This document shows, piece after piece, positions 19,749 to 28,658 of a stretch of DNA of 64,000 bases. The DNA is from Aquibium sp. A9E412 (lineage in GTDB: Bacteria; Pseudomonadota; Alphaproteobacteria; Rhizobiales; Rhizobiaceae). Every line of letters begins with the position of its first letter. Within the stretch, counting starts at the first letter, position 1. A program made the position numbers and the translations under genes. The notes beneath the pieces are model-generated. The model saw only the letters and a program-made list of their open reading frames with translations, ran no database searches and was not told where the DNA came from. The DNA lies in the NCBI RefSeq assembly GCF_030398335.1, contig NZ_JAOAOP010000004.1, positions 1-64,000 of the forward strand, written 5' to 3'.

Positions 19749-20135
19749 TCAGCGGCCGCTGTTGCCGTTCAGCCGCCGCACCTCGACAAGAAGCTCTGCG
19801 ATGGCCCGTTCCGCCGCCACGAGCTTGGTGGCCGCCATGAGATTCTCGCGGCCCGCCATTGCCAGGAACGTGCCCAGCACCTCGTCAGAGTGCCGCGCGA
19901 GAGCAACGAGATGTTCCCCGCTCGGCCCATATTTCCCGGCGAACCAGTTCTTCACCGTCTTCTCGTTGGCACCCGTCCAGGACGCAACCGTCTTTACCCC
20001 CGCCCGGCTGTCGCCGAGAGATCGCCGCAGCGCAGATGCGATTTCATCGACAAAGCAGCCATCCGTCTCGTTGCCGCCATTGCCAGCATATCGGTTTTCC
20101 TTTGGAAAGAACTTGCCCTTTTTCGGAAACGACAT
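19749..20135 (-). CDS. Small DNA-binding protein with HTH (unknown role)
   Basis: A 128-residue protein starting at 20135 (MSFPKKGKFF). A helix-turn-helix-like stretch near 55-80 (VKTVASWTGANEKTVKNWF) resembles phage or plasmid regulators, and the C-terminal 40 residues form an amphipathic helix suited to oligomerisation (KLVAAERAIAELLVEVRRL). Divergent from the serine recombinase 95 bp away, it may control that operon. The family is not named with confidence. Confidence 0.6.
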   Translation of the reverse strand: MSFPKKGKFFPKENRYAGNGGNETDGCFVDEIASALRRSLGDSRAGVKTVASWTGANEKTVKNWFAGKYGPSGEHLVALARHSDEVLGTFLAMAGRENLMAATKLVAAERAIAELLVEVRRLNGNSGR

Positions 20136-20229
20136 TCCGGCCTCCCTTGCTTTACATGGATGCGAGGGATTCAGCCTTGGATTCAGGCGACAGCGATGGA
20201 TTGGCCAGCAATAACGAGGAGATGCGTGC

Positions 20230-21804
20230 TTGGGCGGTCGTTGGACGACCAATTCAGACAAAAGCGACGGGCCGGCCGAAGCGGACGTGCCCGCGGTCGC
20301 CTATGTCCGGATGTCGACCGATCACCAGAAATACTCGACCGAGAACCAGCTCGACGTCATCCGCAGCTATGCTGCCTCTCGCGGCTTGCAGATCCTCCGG
20401 GTCTTCGAGGATTCCGGCCGTAGTGGCCTGCGTCTCGACGGGCGCGAGGCGTTGCAGAACCTGATGGCCGAGGTCAAATCCGGCCAGGCGGATTTCAAGG
20501 CGATCCTCGTCTATGACGTCAGCCGCTGGGGTCGGTTTCAGGACGCCGACGAGGGCGCCTATCACGAGCACGTCTGTTCCCGCGCCGGGATCCGGGTGCA
20601 CTACTGCGGCGAGCAGTTCGAGAACGACGGGAGCATCGGCTCGAACCTGCTCAAGACCGTCAAGCGGGTGATGGCCGGCGAATACAGCCGCGAGCTCTCG
20701 GTCAAGGTTTTCGCCGGCCAGTGCCGGCTGGTCGAGCTCGGTTTTCGTCAGGGTGGCGCGGCCGGTTACGGGTTGCGCCGGGTGCTGATCGACGAACACG
20801 GCAATCCCAAGGGCGAGCTGTCGCGCGGCGAACAGAAGAGCCTGCAGACCGACCGGGTCATTCTCGTTCCAGGTCCCGAGGAGGAGCAGGATGTCGTCCG
20901 GCGAATGTACCGCATGTTCGTCGAGGATGGCCGATCCGAGCGGGAAATCGCGGGCGCCCTGAATGCCGACGGACTGCGTACCGATCTCGTACGGCCGTGG
21001 ACGCGGGCGACGGTCCATCAGGTGCTGACCAATGAAAAATACATCGGCAACAACGTCTTCAACAAGATCTCCTTCAAGTTGAAGCAGCGCCGGGTGGTGA
21101 ACCCGCGCGAGATGTGGATCCGCGCCGAGGGCGCCTATCCGGCCATAGTCGATGAGGCGCTGTTCCTGCGCGCCCGGGAAATCGTCGATGCGCGAAGTCG
21201 CCATCTCTCGGACGAGGAACTGCTTGAAGCACTCCGGGCTCTGCTTGCCAGAAAGGGCTTCCTTTCCGGGCTGATCATCGACGAGCACGAGGACACTCCG
21301 TCATCGAGCGCGTTCCGGTCACGGTTCGGCAGCCTGCTGCGCGCCTACGAGCTGGTGGGATATCAGCCCGATCGGGACTACCGATACATCGAGATCAACC
21401 GCAAGCTCCGCGAGGCACATCCACAGATCGTTGCGGGTGTCATCGCCGGGATCGAGAACGCGGGTGGCAGGGCCGGTCAGGATCCCCAGACCGAGCTGCT
21501 GACCGTCAATGGCGAGTTCACGGTATCGGTCGTGCTGTCGCGATGCTTCGAGACCGCAGCAGGCTCGCTGCGCTGGCGCATCCGCCTCGACACCGGGCTC
21601 TTGCCGGACATCACCATCGCCATACGCATGGACGAGCTGAACGCGGCCCCACGCGACTATTACGTCCTCCCGAGCATCGACATGACCGCGGATCGGCTTC
21701 GGCTGGCCGAGCAGAACGGCCTGTCTCTCGATGCCTATCGCTTCGACACGCTCGATTTCTTCTTCACAATGGCCGGCAGGGCCAGATTCTCGGAGGTGGC
21801 CTGA
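20230..21804 (+). CDS. Large serine recombinase
   Basis: A 524-residue site-specific recombinase. The resolvase domain opens VAYVRMSTDHQKYSTENQ, with the nucleophilic Ser, and continues EDSGRSGLRLDGR and YDVSRWGRFQDADE; the recombinase domain follows with AGYGLRR near 177 and WTRATVHQVLTNEKYIGNN. The C-terminal 200 residues lack an obvious Cys-rich zinc ribbon. The start used is TTG at 20230 behind a GAGGAG ribosome site; a GTG at 20287 is an alternative. The stop overlaps the ATG of the next gene by one base. It probably moves the island or a nested element. Confidence 0.9.
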   Translation: MGGRWTTNSDKSDGPAEADVPAVAYVRMSTDHQKYSTENQLDVIRSYAASRGLQILRVFEDSGRSGLRLDGREALQNLMAEVKSGQADFKAILVYDVSRWGRFQDADEGAYHEHVCSRAGIRVHYCGEQFENDGSIGSNLLKTVKRVMAGEYSRELSVKVFAGQCRLVELGFRQGGAAGYGLRRVLIDEHGNPKGELSRGEQKSLQTDRVILVPGPEEEQDVVRRMYRMFVEDGRSEREIAGALNADGLRTDLVRPWTRATVHQVLTNEKYIGNNVFNKISFKLKQRRVVNPREMWIRAEGAYPAIVDEALFLRAREIVDARSRHLSDEELLEALRALLARKGFLSGLIIDEHEDTPSSSAFRSRFGSLLRAYELVGYQPDRDYRYIEINRKLREAHPQIVAGVIAGIENAGGRAGQDPQTELLTVNGEFTVSVVLSRCFETAAGSLRWRIRLDTGLLPDITIAIRMDELNAAPRDYYVLPSIDMTADRLRLAEQNGLSLDAYRFDTLDFFFTMAGRARFSEVA

Positions 21805-22712
21805 TGCCCGATGACATCCCGATCGATGCCCACAAGCATGTGACACTCATCCCGACCGGCAGGATCCGTGTCCTCAATCCCCGGGTGCGCAACCGGCGAA
21901 CGTTCGAAGAAATGGTCGAGAGCATCGCGCGGATCGGCCTCAAGCGCCCGATCACAGTGACACGGCGTGCGGACACGGAGCCGGCCGAATACGATCTCGT
22001 CTGCGGCCAGGGGCGGCTGGAGGCCTTCATCGAGTTGAAGCAGGATGCCATCCCGGCCATCGTGATCGATGCCGACGAGAGCGACTGCCTCGTCATGAGC
22101 CTCGTCGAGAACTGCGCCAGGCGCCAGCATCGCGCGATCGATCTGATGCAGGAAATCGGCACGCTCCGGACGCGTGGCTATAACGATCGGGAGATTGCCG
22201 GCAAGATCGGGGTCAGCCCCGAATACGTCAACATGATCGCGGGGCTGCTCGAGCGCGGCGAGCAGCGTCTCGTATCTGCGGTCGAGACCGGCCTCATGCC
22301 GCTGAACCTTGCGATCGAGATATCCCGGACCGACGATCAGGGCGCCCAGCGCGCGCTCATGGACGCCTATACGGAGAAGAAGCTGCGCGGAAAGAAGTTC
22401 GCGGCCGTGCGGCGACTGCTCGAACGACGCCAGCGCCATGGGCCGCGCGTCGATGAAACGCCTTTCGGTCGCAAGGTCAACCGCACCGGGCGCCCCCTGA
22501 CCAGCGATGCGCTCGTGCGCGCTTATCGTCAGGAAGCCGATCGTCAGAAACTGATGATCAAGAAGGCGGAACTTACGCAAGGCCGGCTTCTGTTCGTCAT
22601 AGAGGCATTCCGTGCGCTCCGGAGCGACGAGAACTTCCTGACGCTGCTGCGTGCCGAAAGCCTCGAGGTGATGCCTGCCTATCTGGAGGAACACGCGAGG
22701 ACGGAGCCATGA
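21804..22712 (+). CDS. ParB/Srx-domain protein I, recombinase partner
   Basis: A 302-residue ParB-like protein. The N-terminal ParB fold is seen in SIARIGLKRPITVTRR, YDLVCGQGRLEAFIEL and LVMSLVENCARRQHRAI, followed by an HTH (YNDREIAGKIGVSPEYVNMIAG). The usual GERR nucleotide-binding motif is replaced by GQGR. Plasmid partition proteins have this fold, but there is no parA here; the translational coupling to the recombinase (1-bp overlap) and to a second ParB-like gene (4-bp overlap) points to a DNA-binding role in the element's excision, integration or control. Confidence 0.85.
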   Translation: MPDDIPIDAHKHVTLIPTGRIRVLNPRVRNRRTFEEMVESIARIGLKRPITVTRRADTEPAEYDLVCGQGRLEAFIELKQDAIPAIVIDADESDCLVMSLVENCARRQHRAIDLMQEIGTLRTRGYNDREIAGKIGVSPEYVNMIAGLLERGEQRLVSAVETGLMPLNLAIEISRTDDQGAQRALMDAYTEKKLRGKKFAAVRRLLERRQRHGPRVDETPFGRKVNRTGRPLTSDALVRAYRQEADRQKLMIKKAELTQGRLLFVIEAFRALRSDENFLTLLRAESLEVMPAYLEEHARTEP

Positions 22713-23626
22713 CGCGGAAAGGTCGCCGGCGTCCCGATGTCGTCGCTCATGGCTTTGAAGACGACTGCGTGACCCTGGCCGTGGAGGCTCTCCTTCCTGT
22801 GCGGGTGCTGCGGACGGCCACGAAATCCAGCAGAAAATACCAACAGATCACCGCCTCGGTCCGCGAGGTCGGTCTCGTCGAGCCGCCCGTGGTTGCCCGC
22901 GATCCCGCGAATCCGGGCACCTTTCTGCTGCTGGACGGCCATGTTCGCGTCGAGGTCTTGAAGGATCTCGGCATCGAACAGGTGGAGTGCCTGGTCTCCA
23001 CCGACGACGAAGCCTTCACCTACAACAAGCGGATCAGCCGGTTGTCGCCGGTCCAGGAGCACAAGATGATCCTGCGCGCCATCGAGCGCGGCGTGTCGGA
23101 AGAAAAGATCGCCAAGGCGCTGGACATCAATTCCCAGAGCGTGCGGCGCAAGGTCCGCATGCTGGACGGGATTTGCGAGGAGACGGTCGCCATCCTCAAG
23201 GACAAACCCTGTCCGATGGCCGTGTTCGAGATCCTCCGGAAGATGAAGCCGCTGCGCCAGATCGAGGCCGCCGAACTGCTGGTCAACGCCAACAACTACT
23301 CCGTCGCCTATGCCTCGGCGATCCTGGCCGGCACCCCGCAGACGCAGCTTGCAGAAGGTTCGAAGCCCAAGCGGATCAAGGGCATCACGCCGGAGGCGAT
23401 GGCCCGGATGGAGAGCGAGCTGGCGCGTCTGCAGGAGTCGATCACCTCGATCCAGGAGACCTATGGCCAGGATCACCTGCAACTCACCGTCATCAAGGGC
23501 TACCTCGCGAAGCTGCTCGGGAACGCGCGGGTCGTCCGTTATCTGATGCAGCACCGTCCGGAATTCCTGGCGGAGTTCCAGGCGATCGCGGACATGACAT
23601 CCACGCTGCCGCCCGAGGCAGCCTGA
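22709..23626 (+). CDS. ParB/RepB-like protein II, recombinase partner
   Basis: A 305-residue protein of the RepB/ParB type. The ParB domain shows SVREVGLVEPPVVARD and FLLLDGHVRVEVLKDLG, then an HTH (ERGVSEEKIAKALDINSQSV) and a RepB-like C-terminal region with a coiled coil (ARMESELARLQESITSIQ, near 240). It is related to, but clearly distinct from, the preceding gene, so the pair may act as a heteromer. It ends the operon; a strong terminator follows at 23805. Confidence 0.85.
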   Translation: MTRKGRRRPDVVAHGFEDDCVTLAVEALLPVRVLRTATKSSRKYQQITASVREVGLVEPPVVARDPANPGTFLLLDGHVRVEVLKDLGIEQVECLVSTDDEAFTYNKRISRLSPVQEHKMILRAIERGVSEEKIAKALDINSQSVRRKVRMLDGICEETVAILKDKPCPMAVFEILRKMKPLRQIEAAELLVNANNYSVAYASAILAGTPQTQLAEGSKPKRIKGITPEAMARMESELARLQESITSIQETYGQDHLQLTVIKGYLAKLLGNARVVRYLMQHRPEFLAEFQAIADMTSTLPPEAA

Positions 23627-23804
23627 CAGGATAGCGACGACCGATGGGGACCCGGACCCGACAAGCGCGGGGACCGCGGGAGACGCCGCACTGTGGGGCG
23701 GATCGAGCGCGGTGGTGGGGATGGCGGCGAACCCGCTCGGGGCCACCAGGCTGGCTCGAGTTTTTCGCCGGCCGCGTGATCGCAATCGCGGTCGCGTCAC
23801 ACTT

Positions 23805-23848
23805 CAGGCGTGCCGAGGATGGTGCAACTCGGCACGCCTGTTCCTTCT
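23805..23848 (+). terminator. Rho-independent terminator of the recombinase-ParB operon
   Basis: A perfect 13-bp inverted repeat (caggcgtgccgag at 23805-23817 and ctcggcacgcctg at 23828-23840) with a 10-base loop is followed by a T-rich ttccttct run. It lies between the plus-strand operon and the convergent DUF4357 gene. Apart from this hairpin, 23627-23903 shows nothing recognisable. Confidence 0.75.
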
Positions 23849-23903
23849 CGTAACCTTCCCCCGCGATTTGGGCCGGCACCTTTCGAGGACTAGAAAACGA
23901 ACA

Positions 23904-24233
23904 TCAGCCAAAAACATCCTTGATCGTCTTGCCGTCACAGGGCCGGCGCCAGCTTTGCGGTCCGCTGCAATTGCCATCCTTGACGATACCCCCGGCCACG
24001 CTCGAGCTGCCGAAAAGATGGTCGCGCGAGAAGCGATACAAGTCCGGATCACTGTCCGGGACGAGGACCCCCTGCCGAACCAAACGGTCACGCTCCTCGC
24101 GATCCCGCTTCACATGAGGGGAGCCTTCCCGCATCGCCGTCGACCCTTTGCGGACCAGGAAGCCATCAGCCTCGGGGCGGCCATAGGCCTGAGCCTTTTG
24201 CGGTCGCATCACAAACCAGTCGTTCTCGCTCAT
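23904..24233 (-). CDS. DUF4357 domain protein
   Basis: A 109-residue protein starting at 24233 (MSENDWFVMRPQ). It has the DUF4357 signature: FLVRKGSTAMREGSP in the first half, then QGVLVPDSDPDLYRFSRDH (quoted in part) and FGSSSVAGGIVKDGNCSGPQSW, the last being the small basic module often fused to GIY-YIG or Eco57I-type restriction proteins. The ATG overlaps the stop of the nuclease-helicase upstream by 4 bp, so it is the second gene of a two-gene operon and probably an accessory nucleic-acid-binding subunit. Confidence 0.7.
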   Translation of the reverse strand: MSENDWFVMRPQKAQAYGRPEADGFLVRKGSTAMREGSPHVKRDREERDRLVRQGVLVPDSDPDLYRFSRDHLFGSSSVAGGIVKDGNCSGPQSWRRPCDGKTIKDVFG

Positions 24234-27200
24234 ACACCTTCCTTTTCCTTCGACCTGAATATTTGCAACGCACACAGCGTGTTCACCAGCCGCATCTGCT
24301 CGACCGTTTCGCATTTCGCCTCACGCAGGCGCGGCGCGCCGAAGACCAGCGCCAGCCCCTTGGCGCGCGACACCGCTACGTTGATGCGGTTGAGGGAGAA
24401 CAGGAAGTCCATTCCGCGCGGCGTTTCCTCGGCCGAGGAGGCGGTCATCGATACGAGGCAGACGGGCGCTTCCTGCCCCTGGAACTTGTCCACTGTGCCG
24501 ACGCGGATGCCCTCGGGCAACGCATCGCGCAGGGCGTTCACCTGCGCGTTGTAGGGAGCGACGACGATGATATCCGACTGGAGCGTGGGGCGGCTTGTGC
24601 CGTCCTTGTCCGTGCAGGTGCCCTTGAGCAGATCGGCAGCGGCGCCCTTGATGGCGGCAACCTCCTCGGGCGCGATCTGGGCGTTGCCCTCATGTGGGAC
24701 CGGCACCCAGAAAGCGCCGGCCTCGGGGAATGAGGTGCCGGTCACGGCCTGGCGTGCGGTGTCGGGGTGGCTCGTCAGACGTCCCTCATAGACCTGATCC
24801 GAGATGAAACGGCAGACCTCAGGGTGCATCCGGCGCGAGACGGGCAGGAAGATGCCTCGGTCCGGCGGCACCGTGGCATGCTCGCCGAGCATCCAGTCGA
24901 GGCAGGAGAGGTTCGCGGGGTCTGGGTGCGCACCTTGAATCACCTGAGGCAACTGGCGCGGATCCCCCACCAGCACGATGTTCCGCGCAGCCCGGCCCAT
25001 GGCAACCATGTTGGCGAGCCCGACCTGTCCCGCTTCGTCGACGAAGAGCCAGTCCAGGGTCTGCTCGAACTCCGGGCGCGAGAAGAAGAAAGCGGTTCCG
25101 CCAACGACATGGGCCTGCGTCAGCGCGGGGTCGTCGTTGGACGTGGCCCGCGTGATGCCGGTGAAGCCTTCGGGGTAGCCGTCCTCGTCGCCGCTCACCT
25201 TGTGGGCCAGTTCGGCGTCTTCCAGAGTGATGTCCGGGTCGTCATCTTCCAGCGCGGCGAGACAGCCCATCAGCACGTTGCGAATGGCCTCGTGGCTGTT
25301 CGATGCGACGCCGACCCGATGACCCTTGCGCACCAGAGACAGGATCGCACGCGCGGTGACATAGGTCTTGCCTGTGCCTGGCGGCCCCTGGATCGGCAGC
25401 ACGGTGCCATCCATCGCGCCAACTGCGGCAATCGTGCCCGCAACCGGATCAGTGCCATCCAGCAGGTCAGGCTTGGCGCCGGTCGTCAGGCGCGGCGCCG
25501 AACGAGACATCAGATCGTCGACGGCCGTTAATCGGCGCGGCCCACATTGATCGGCAATCACATCGCGAAGCGCGGCGGCGATGACCCCGGTGTTGAGCGG
25601 CCAGTCCGGGTGGAGCGTCAGACGGTCTGTCAGAAGATGTGCCTTCGCGGCCCCGGCCTTGAGGGTGATCTCGAGTGCGGTCCGGTCCAGAGCGGCGATG
25701 CTGATCGTGGCAGGCGGCCCATCATGGACCGGCACCGTCGCGCTTTTGCCACCCCGCAATTTCGTCTCCTGCTGCGGGAAACGATAGGTGCGCGCCATCG
25801 AGCGTTTGATGGGCTCAGCCGCGCCCACGGCTTCAAGCCCGGCAAGCGCGTCGAGATCGTCGATTAGATCATCCTCGTCCTTGCCCACGCTGTCGAACAC
25901 CGCCCATTGAGCGGGTTTCGCTTCGCGCTTGTGGAAGAGGCCGAGGTTGAACAGCATCGCCTGCCGGTCCTCGGGCAGGCCGGAGGCCGCTAGCGCCGAA
26001 CGCAGCGCCTGCGTGTCGGCGTCCTCCTCGGCCTCCTTCATGCCCGCATCCTGACCGAGCGACGGCCAGGGGCCGCTGGGTCGAATGCCGACCAGCCAAT
26101 CCCTAAGCTCCTCGGTCGAAATGCAGTCGACGCGGTTGTAATCCTCGATCTCGTCGAGGATTTGCTGATCGCCGGTCTCGCGCCAGCGCTCATAGGCGAC
26201 GACCGAGCCGCCCGCCGTCTTCACCTCGCCCTCGCGCTTGCGGCCATAGAAGGCCTCCATCGACTTGATGGAATAGTTGGTCTCCGACCCGATCAGCGCC
26301 CCACGCACGACAGCAAACAGATCGACGAAACGACGCTCTCGCAGAAGACGATCAAGGAAGGCCTCGCCGATACCGTATTTCGTGGTGAGCCGCCGCAACG
26401 CGGTGATCTCGTAAGCAGCGTAGTGATAGATGCGCGCATCGGGGTATGCCGCGAGACGTGAGCGGAAGAACTCCAGCAACTCGGCGAGTGCCCGCGCCTC
26501 GGCGGTATGATCATGCGCCCAGAATGCGCGGAACTGGCCGTCGAACCAGACGCCATGCAGGTACTCCAGGCCGCCCTCGAAATGCGGATCGCCTTCGATG
26601 TCGTAGAACAGATCGCCTGGCTGCGGCGCAGGCAGCAGATCGAACCCCTTGCCGGGCTCCGGCGCGCGCAGTTCGAATGCGGGCATGCCGGTCTTGCGTG
26701 CATGTTGCAGCCGGGCTTGCGTCACGAGGCGGAGGCGCGTGTTTTCCGCCATGCCGCGGATCGGATGATCGAGACTGGCGAGGGATTCCATGGTTCGGAT
26801 GCCCGCAGCTTCGAGCTTCTTCACCTGCCCACGGCTGATGTTGGCGACATTGAACAGGCTGTCCTCAGCCTGCCAGACGTCGGCACAATGGTCGCCCCAG
26901 CGGCAAAGACCACAATCTGCACAGGGAATCGGACGGGTTGGCGGTGGATTGGCCACGAAGCCTTCGAGCCGCGCCCGCGCCATGCGGGCATAGGCCGAGT
27001 AGTTCGATAGCCGAAGGGTGGCGCGGGTGCCGTCTCCCAATTCGACATGAGCGAACTCGGGCGCAACGCCCTGAACCTCCGTCAGCAGATCGGAATAGAG
27101 CACCAGTTGCAGCACATGCTTTGGGTGCGGGCGACGCTTCAGCTTGGTGTCGGCCACCTCGTAGCTGAACGGTCCGAACACAGAGGGGCGTTCGACCCGC

Positions 27201-27544
27201 TCCAGGAAATCCGACCAGCCGCCCCATTTGCCTGACAGGAACGCCCCCTGAAACACGACCTCCGACCCTGCCGCCAGTGCCGCGCGCGTGGTCTCGGCGT
27301 CGGTGGCGAGGTTGCCGCGCACAATCTCCACGATACCGCGGCCCGCCGCGTTGAGCCGCGCAAGATGCGCTGCCTCATGGGCCTCGCCCTGCTTCTGCAG
27401 CAGCGCTGCGTCTTCGGTGTCTTCTCGCGGCGCCGGACCGACGCCGCGCATGAAAGCCAGATCGAGGGTCGTCGCGTGCGCACATCCCATGAAGCGCATG
27501 AGATCCGAGGCGGACAGGAGGATTTGGCCGTCGAGGTCCCTCAT
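24230..27544 (-). CDS. RecB-like nuclease / DEDD exonuclease / SF1 helicase fusion (TM0106 family)
   Basis: A 1104-residue protein in three parts. Residues about 1-240: a TM0106-type RecB nuclease with YEVADTKLKRR and a cysteine cluster, PCADCGLCRWGDHC, resembling the Fe-S site of AddB/RecB nucleases. Residues about 310-490: an RNase H-like exonuclease region starting LFYDIEGDPHFEGG and ending IEDYNRVDC. Residues about 690-1090: an SF1B helicase with Walker A IQGPPGTGKTYVT, Walker B LFVDEAGQVG, motif III GDPRQLPQV and C-terminal VDKFQGQEAP and RINVAVSRAKG. Such fusions are probable DNA-processing defence effectors. The start at 27544 lies 105 bp from the divergent WYL regulator, which probably controls it. 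All motifs seem intact. Confidence 0.85.
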   Translation of the reverse strand: MRDLDGQILLSASDLMRFMGCAHATTLDLAFMRGVGPAPREDTEDAALLQKQGEAHEAAHLARLNAAGRGIVEIVRGNLATDAETTRAALAAGSEVVFQGAFLSGKWGGWSDFLERVERPSVFGPFSYEVADTKLKRRPHPKHVLQLVLYSDLLTEVQGVAPEFAHVELGDGTRATLRLSNYSAYARMARARLEGFVANPPPTRPIPCADCGLCRWGDHCADVWQAEDSLFNVANISRGQVKKLEAAGIRTMESLASLDHPIRGMAENTRLRLVTQARLQHARKTGMPAFELRAPEPGKGFDLLPAPQPGDLFYDIEGDPHFEGGLEYLHGVWFDGQFRAFWAHDHTAEARALAELLEFFRSRLAAYPDARIYHYAAYEITALRRLTTKYGIGEAFLDRLLRERRFVDLFAVVRGALIGSETNYSIKSMEAFYGRKREGEVKTAGGSVVAYERWRETGDQQILDEIEDYNRVDCISTEELRDWLVGIRPSGPWPSLGQDAGMKEAEEDADTQALRSALAASGLPEDRQAMLFNLGLFHKREAKPAQWAVFDSVGKDEDDLIDDLDALAGLEAVGAAEPIKRSMARTYRFPQQETKLRGGKSATVPVHDGPPATISIAALDRTALEITLKAGAAKAHLLTDRLTLHPDWPLNTGVIAAALRDVIADQCGPRRLTAVDDLMSRSAPRLTTGAKPDLLDGTDPVAGTIAAVGAMDGTVLPIQGPPGTGKTYVTARAILSLVRKGHRVGVASNSHEAIRNVLMGCLAALEDDDPDITLEDAELAHKVSGDEDGYPEGFTGITRATSNDDPALTQAHVVGGTAFFFSRPEFEQTLDWLFVDEAGQVGLANMVAMGRAARNIVLVGDPRQLPQVIQGAHPDPANLSCLDWMLGEHATVPPDRGIFLPVSRRMHPEVCRFISDQVYEGRLTSHPDTARQAVTGTSFPEAGAFWVPVPHEGNAQIAPEEVAAIKGAAADLLKGTCTDKDGTSRPTLQSDIIVVAPYNAQVNALRDALPEGIRVGTVDKFQGQEAPVCLVSMTASSAEETPRGMDFLFSLNRINVAVSRAKGLALVFGAPRLREAKCETVEQMRLVNTLCALQIFRSKEKEGV

Positions 27545-27624
27545 TGCTGCTCCGATACTTGCGACGCTCGATCCCCGAGGGAATCGCCTCGACAGACCGC
27601 AAGTTCATCAATAGCTTATGATGG

Positions 27625-27639
27625 TGTCAATTTCTGACA
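27625..27639. promoter_or_regulatory. Candidate WYL-regulator operator
   Basis: A perfect inverted repeat TGTCA-N5-TGACA lies 10 bp upstream of the WYL start codon and in the shared 105-bp region with the divergent nuclease-helicase. WYL repressors of defence loci (BrxR/CapW type) bind such dyads in their own promoters. A T-rich, AT-rich promoter-like stretch surrounds it. The role is inferred from position and symmetry only. Confidence 0.5.
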
Positions 27640-27649
27640 TAGAGGTCAA

Positions 27650-28633
27650 ATGTCTTTCGCCAAGGCTCAGGATCTGCTCCGTCTCGCCCAGATGGCCGCC
27701 TCTCGGCGCGGGGGTGTCAGCCTTGAGGACATTTGCACCGAATTCGGCGTCTCGCACCGCACGGCGCAGCGGATGACAGAAGCGCTGGACGCCGCCTTTG
27801 CCAACGTCACATCCACGGATGCCGAGGATCGCCGACGGTACTGGCGGCTGGAGACGCCCCCGCCCGAGCGGCTGCAACCGCGTCAGGAAACCACCATCGA
27901 GGCGCTGGAAATCGCAGCCCGCGCCGCCCGGGATCAGGCGAGACTGCGCCATGCCCGTGCGCTTGAGGATCTGCGCGACGGATTACTGGCGCGACTGACA
28001 CCGCGCGATGCCACCCGGTCCGAGGCCGATGCCGAAGCGGTGCTGGCCGGTCTCGGCCAGGTGATGCGCCCCGGTCCGACTGTTGCCTTGCGTCCCGAGG
28101 TGACGGATGCAGTTATCGAGGCGCTGCGAGGACCGTTTCGCCTGCGCGTCACCTACGGATCGGCTGACGCCGGGCCCCGGGTGATCGAACCGCACGGCCT
28201 CCTGCTGGGCCATCGCAGTTATCTCGTGGCGCGGCAGCCCACGCGCAGCGAGACGATCCTGAACTTTCGCATGGACCGGATCCATACCGCCGAGGTGATG
28301 GACGAAAGCTTCGTCTTCGCGCCGGGGTTCACCCTGGAGGACTATGCCGCCCAAGCCTTCGGCGTCTATCAGGATCACGCGCAGTATGGCGAGGTGATCT
28401 GGCGTTTCGCGCCCGAGGCCGCCGAGCGCGCCGCCGAATTCCGCTTTCACCCCACTCAGGTCCTGGAGCCACAGGACGACGGAAGCCTTATCGTCCGGTT
28501 CAACGCAGCGGGGTGGCTGGAGATGGCCTGGCATCTCTATCAGTGGGGCGACAAGGTCGAGGTGGTCGCGCCTGACGGGCTGCGGGCCTTGGTCGAAGGA
28601 TACCGAAGGTCGGATTTCGATGCCTTGCCGTGA
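27650..28633 (+). CDS. WYL-domain transcriptional regulator
   Basis: A 327-residue regulator. Residues 5-60 form an N-terminal HTH (GVSLEDICTEFGVSHRTAQRM). The WYL domain spans about 150-250 with the typical FRLRVTYGSADAG, PHGLLLGHRSYLVARQ and LNFRMDRIHTAEV, and a WCX C-terminal extension follows (FAPEAAERAAEFRFHPTQ and GYRRSDF). WYL proteins sense nucleic-acid or nucleotide ligands and commonly repress defence islands. A TGTCA/TGACA dyad lies just upstream. The HEPN gene follows after 25 bp. A truncated paralogue is at 16090-16466. Confidence 0.9.
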   Translation: MSFAKAQDLLRLAQMAASRRGGVSLEDICTEFGVSHRTAQRMTEALDAAFANVTSTDAEDRRRYWRLETPPPERLQPRQETTIEALEIAARAARDQARLRHARALEDLRDGLLARLTPRDATRSEADAEAVLAGLGQVMRPGPTVALRPEVTDAVIEALRGPFRLRVTYGSADAGPRVIEPHGLLLGHRSYLVARQPTRSETILNFRMDRIHTAEVMDESFVFAPGFTLEDYAAQAFGVYQDHAQYGEVIWRFAPEAAERAAEFRFHPTQVLEPQDDGSLIVRFNAAGWLEMAWHLYQWGDKVEVVAPDGLRALVEGYRRSDFDALP

Positions 28634-28658
28634 TCAGATTTCAAAGGGGGGAACGTGA

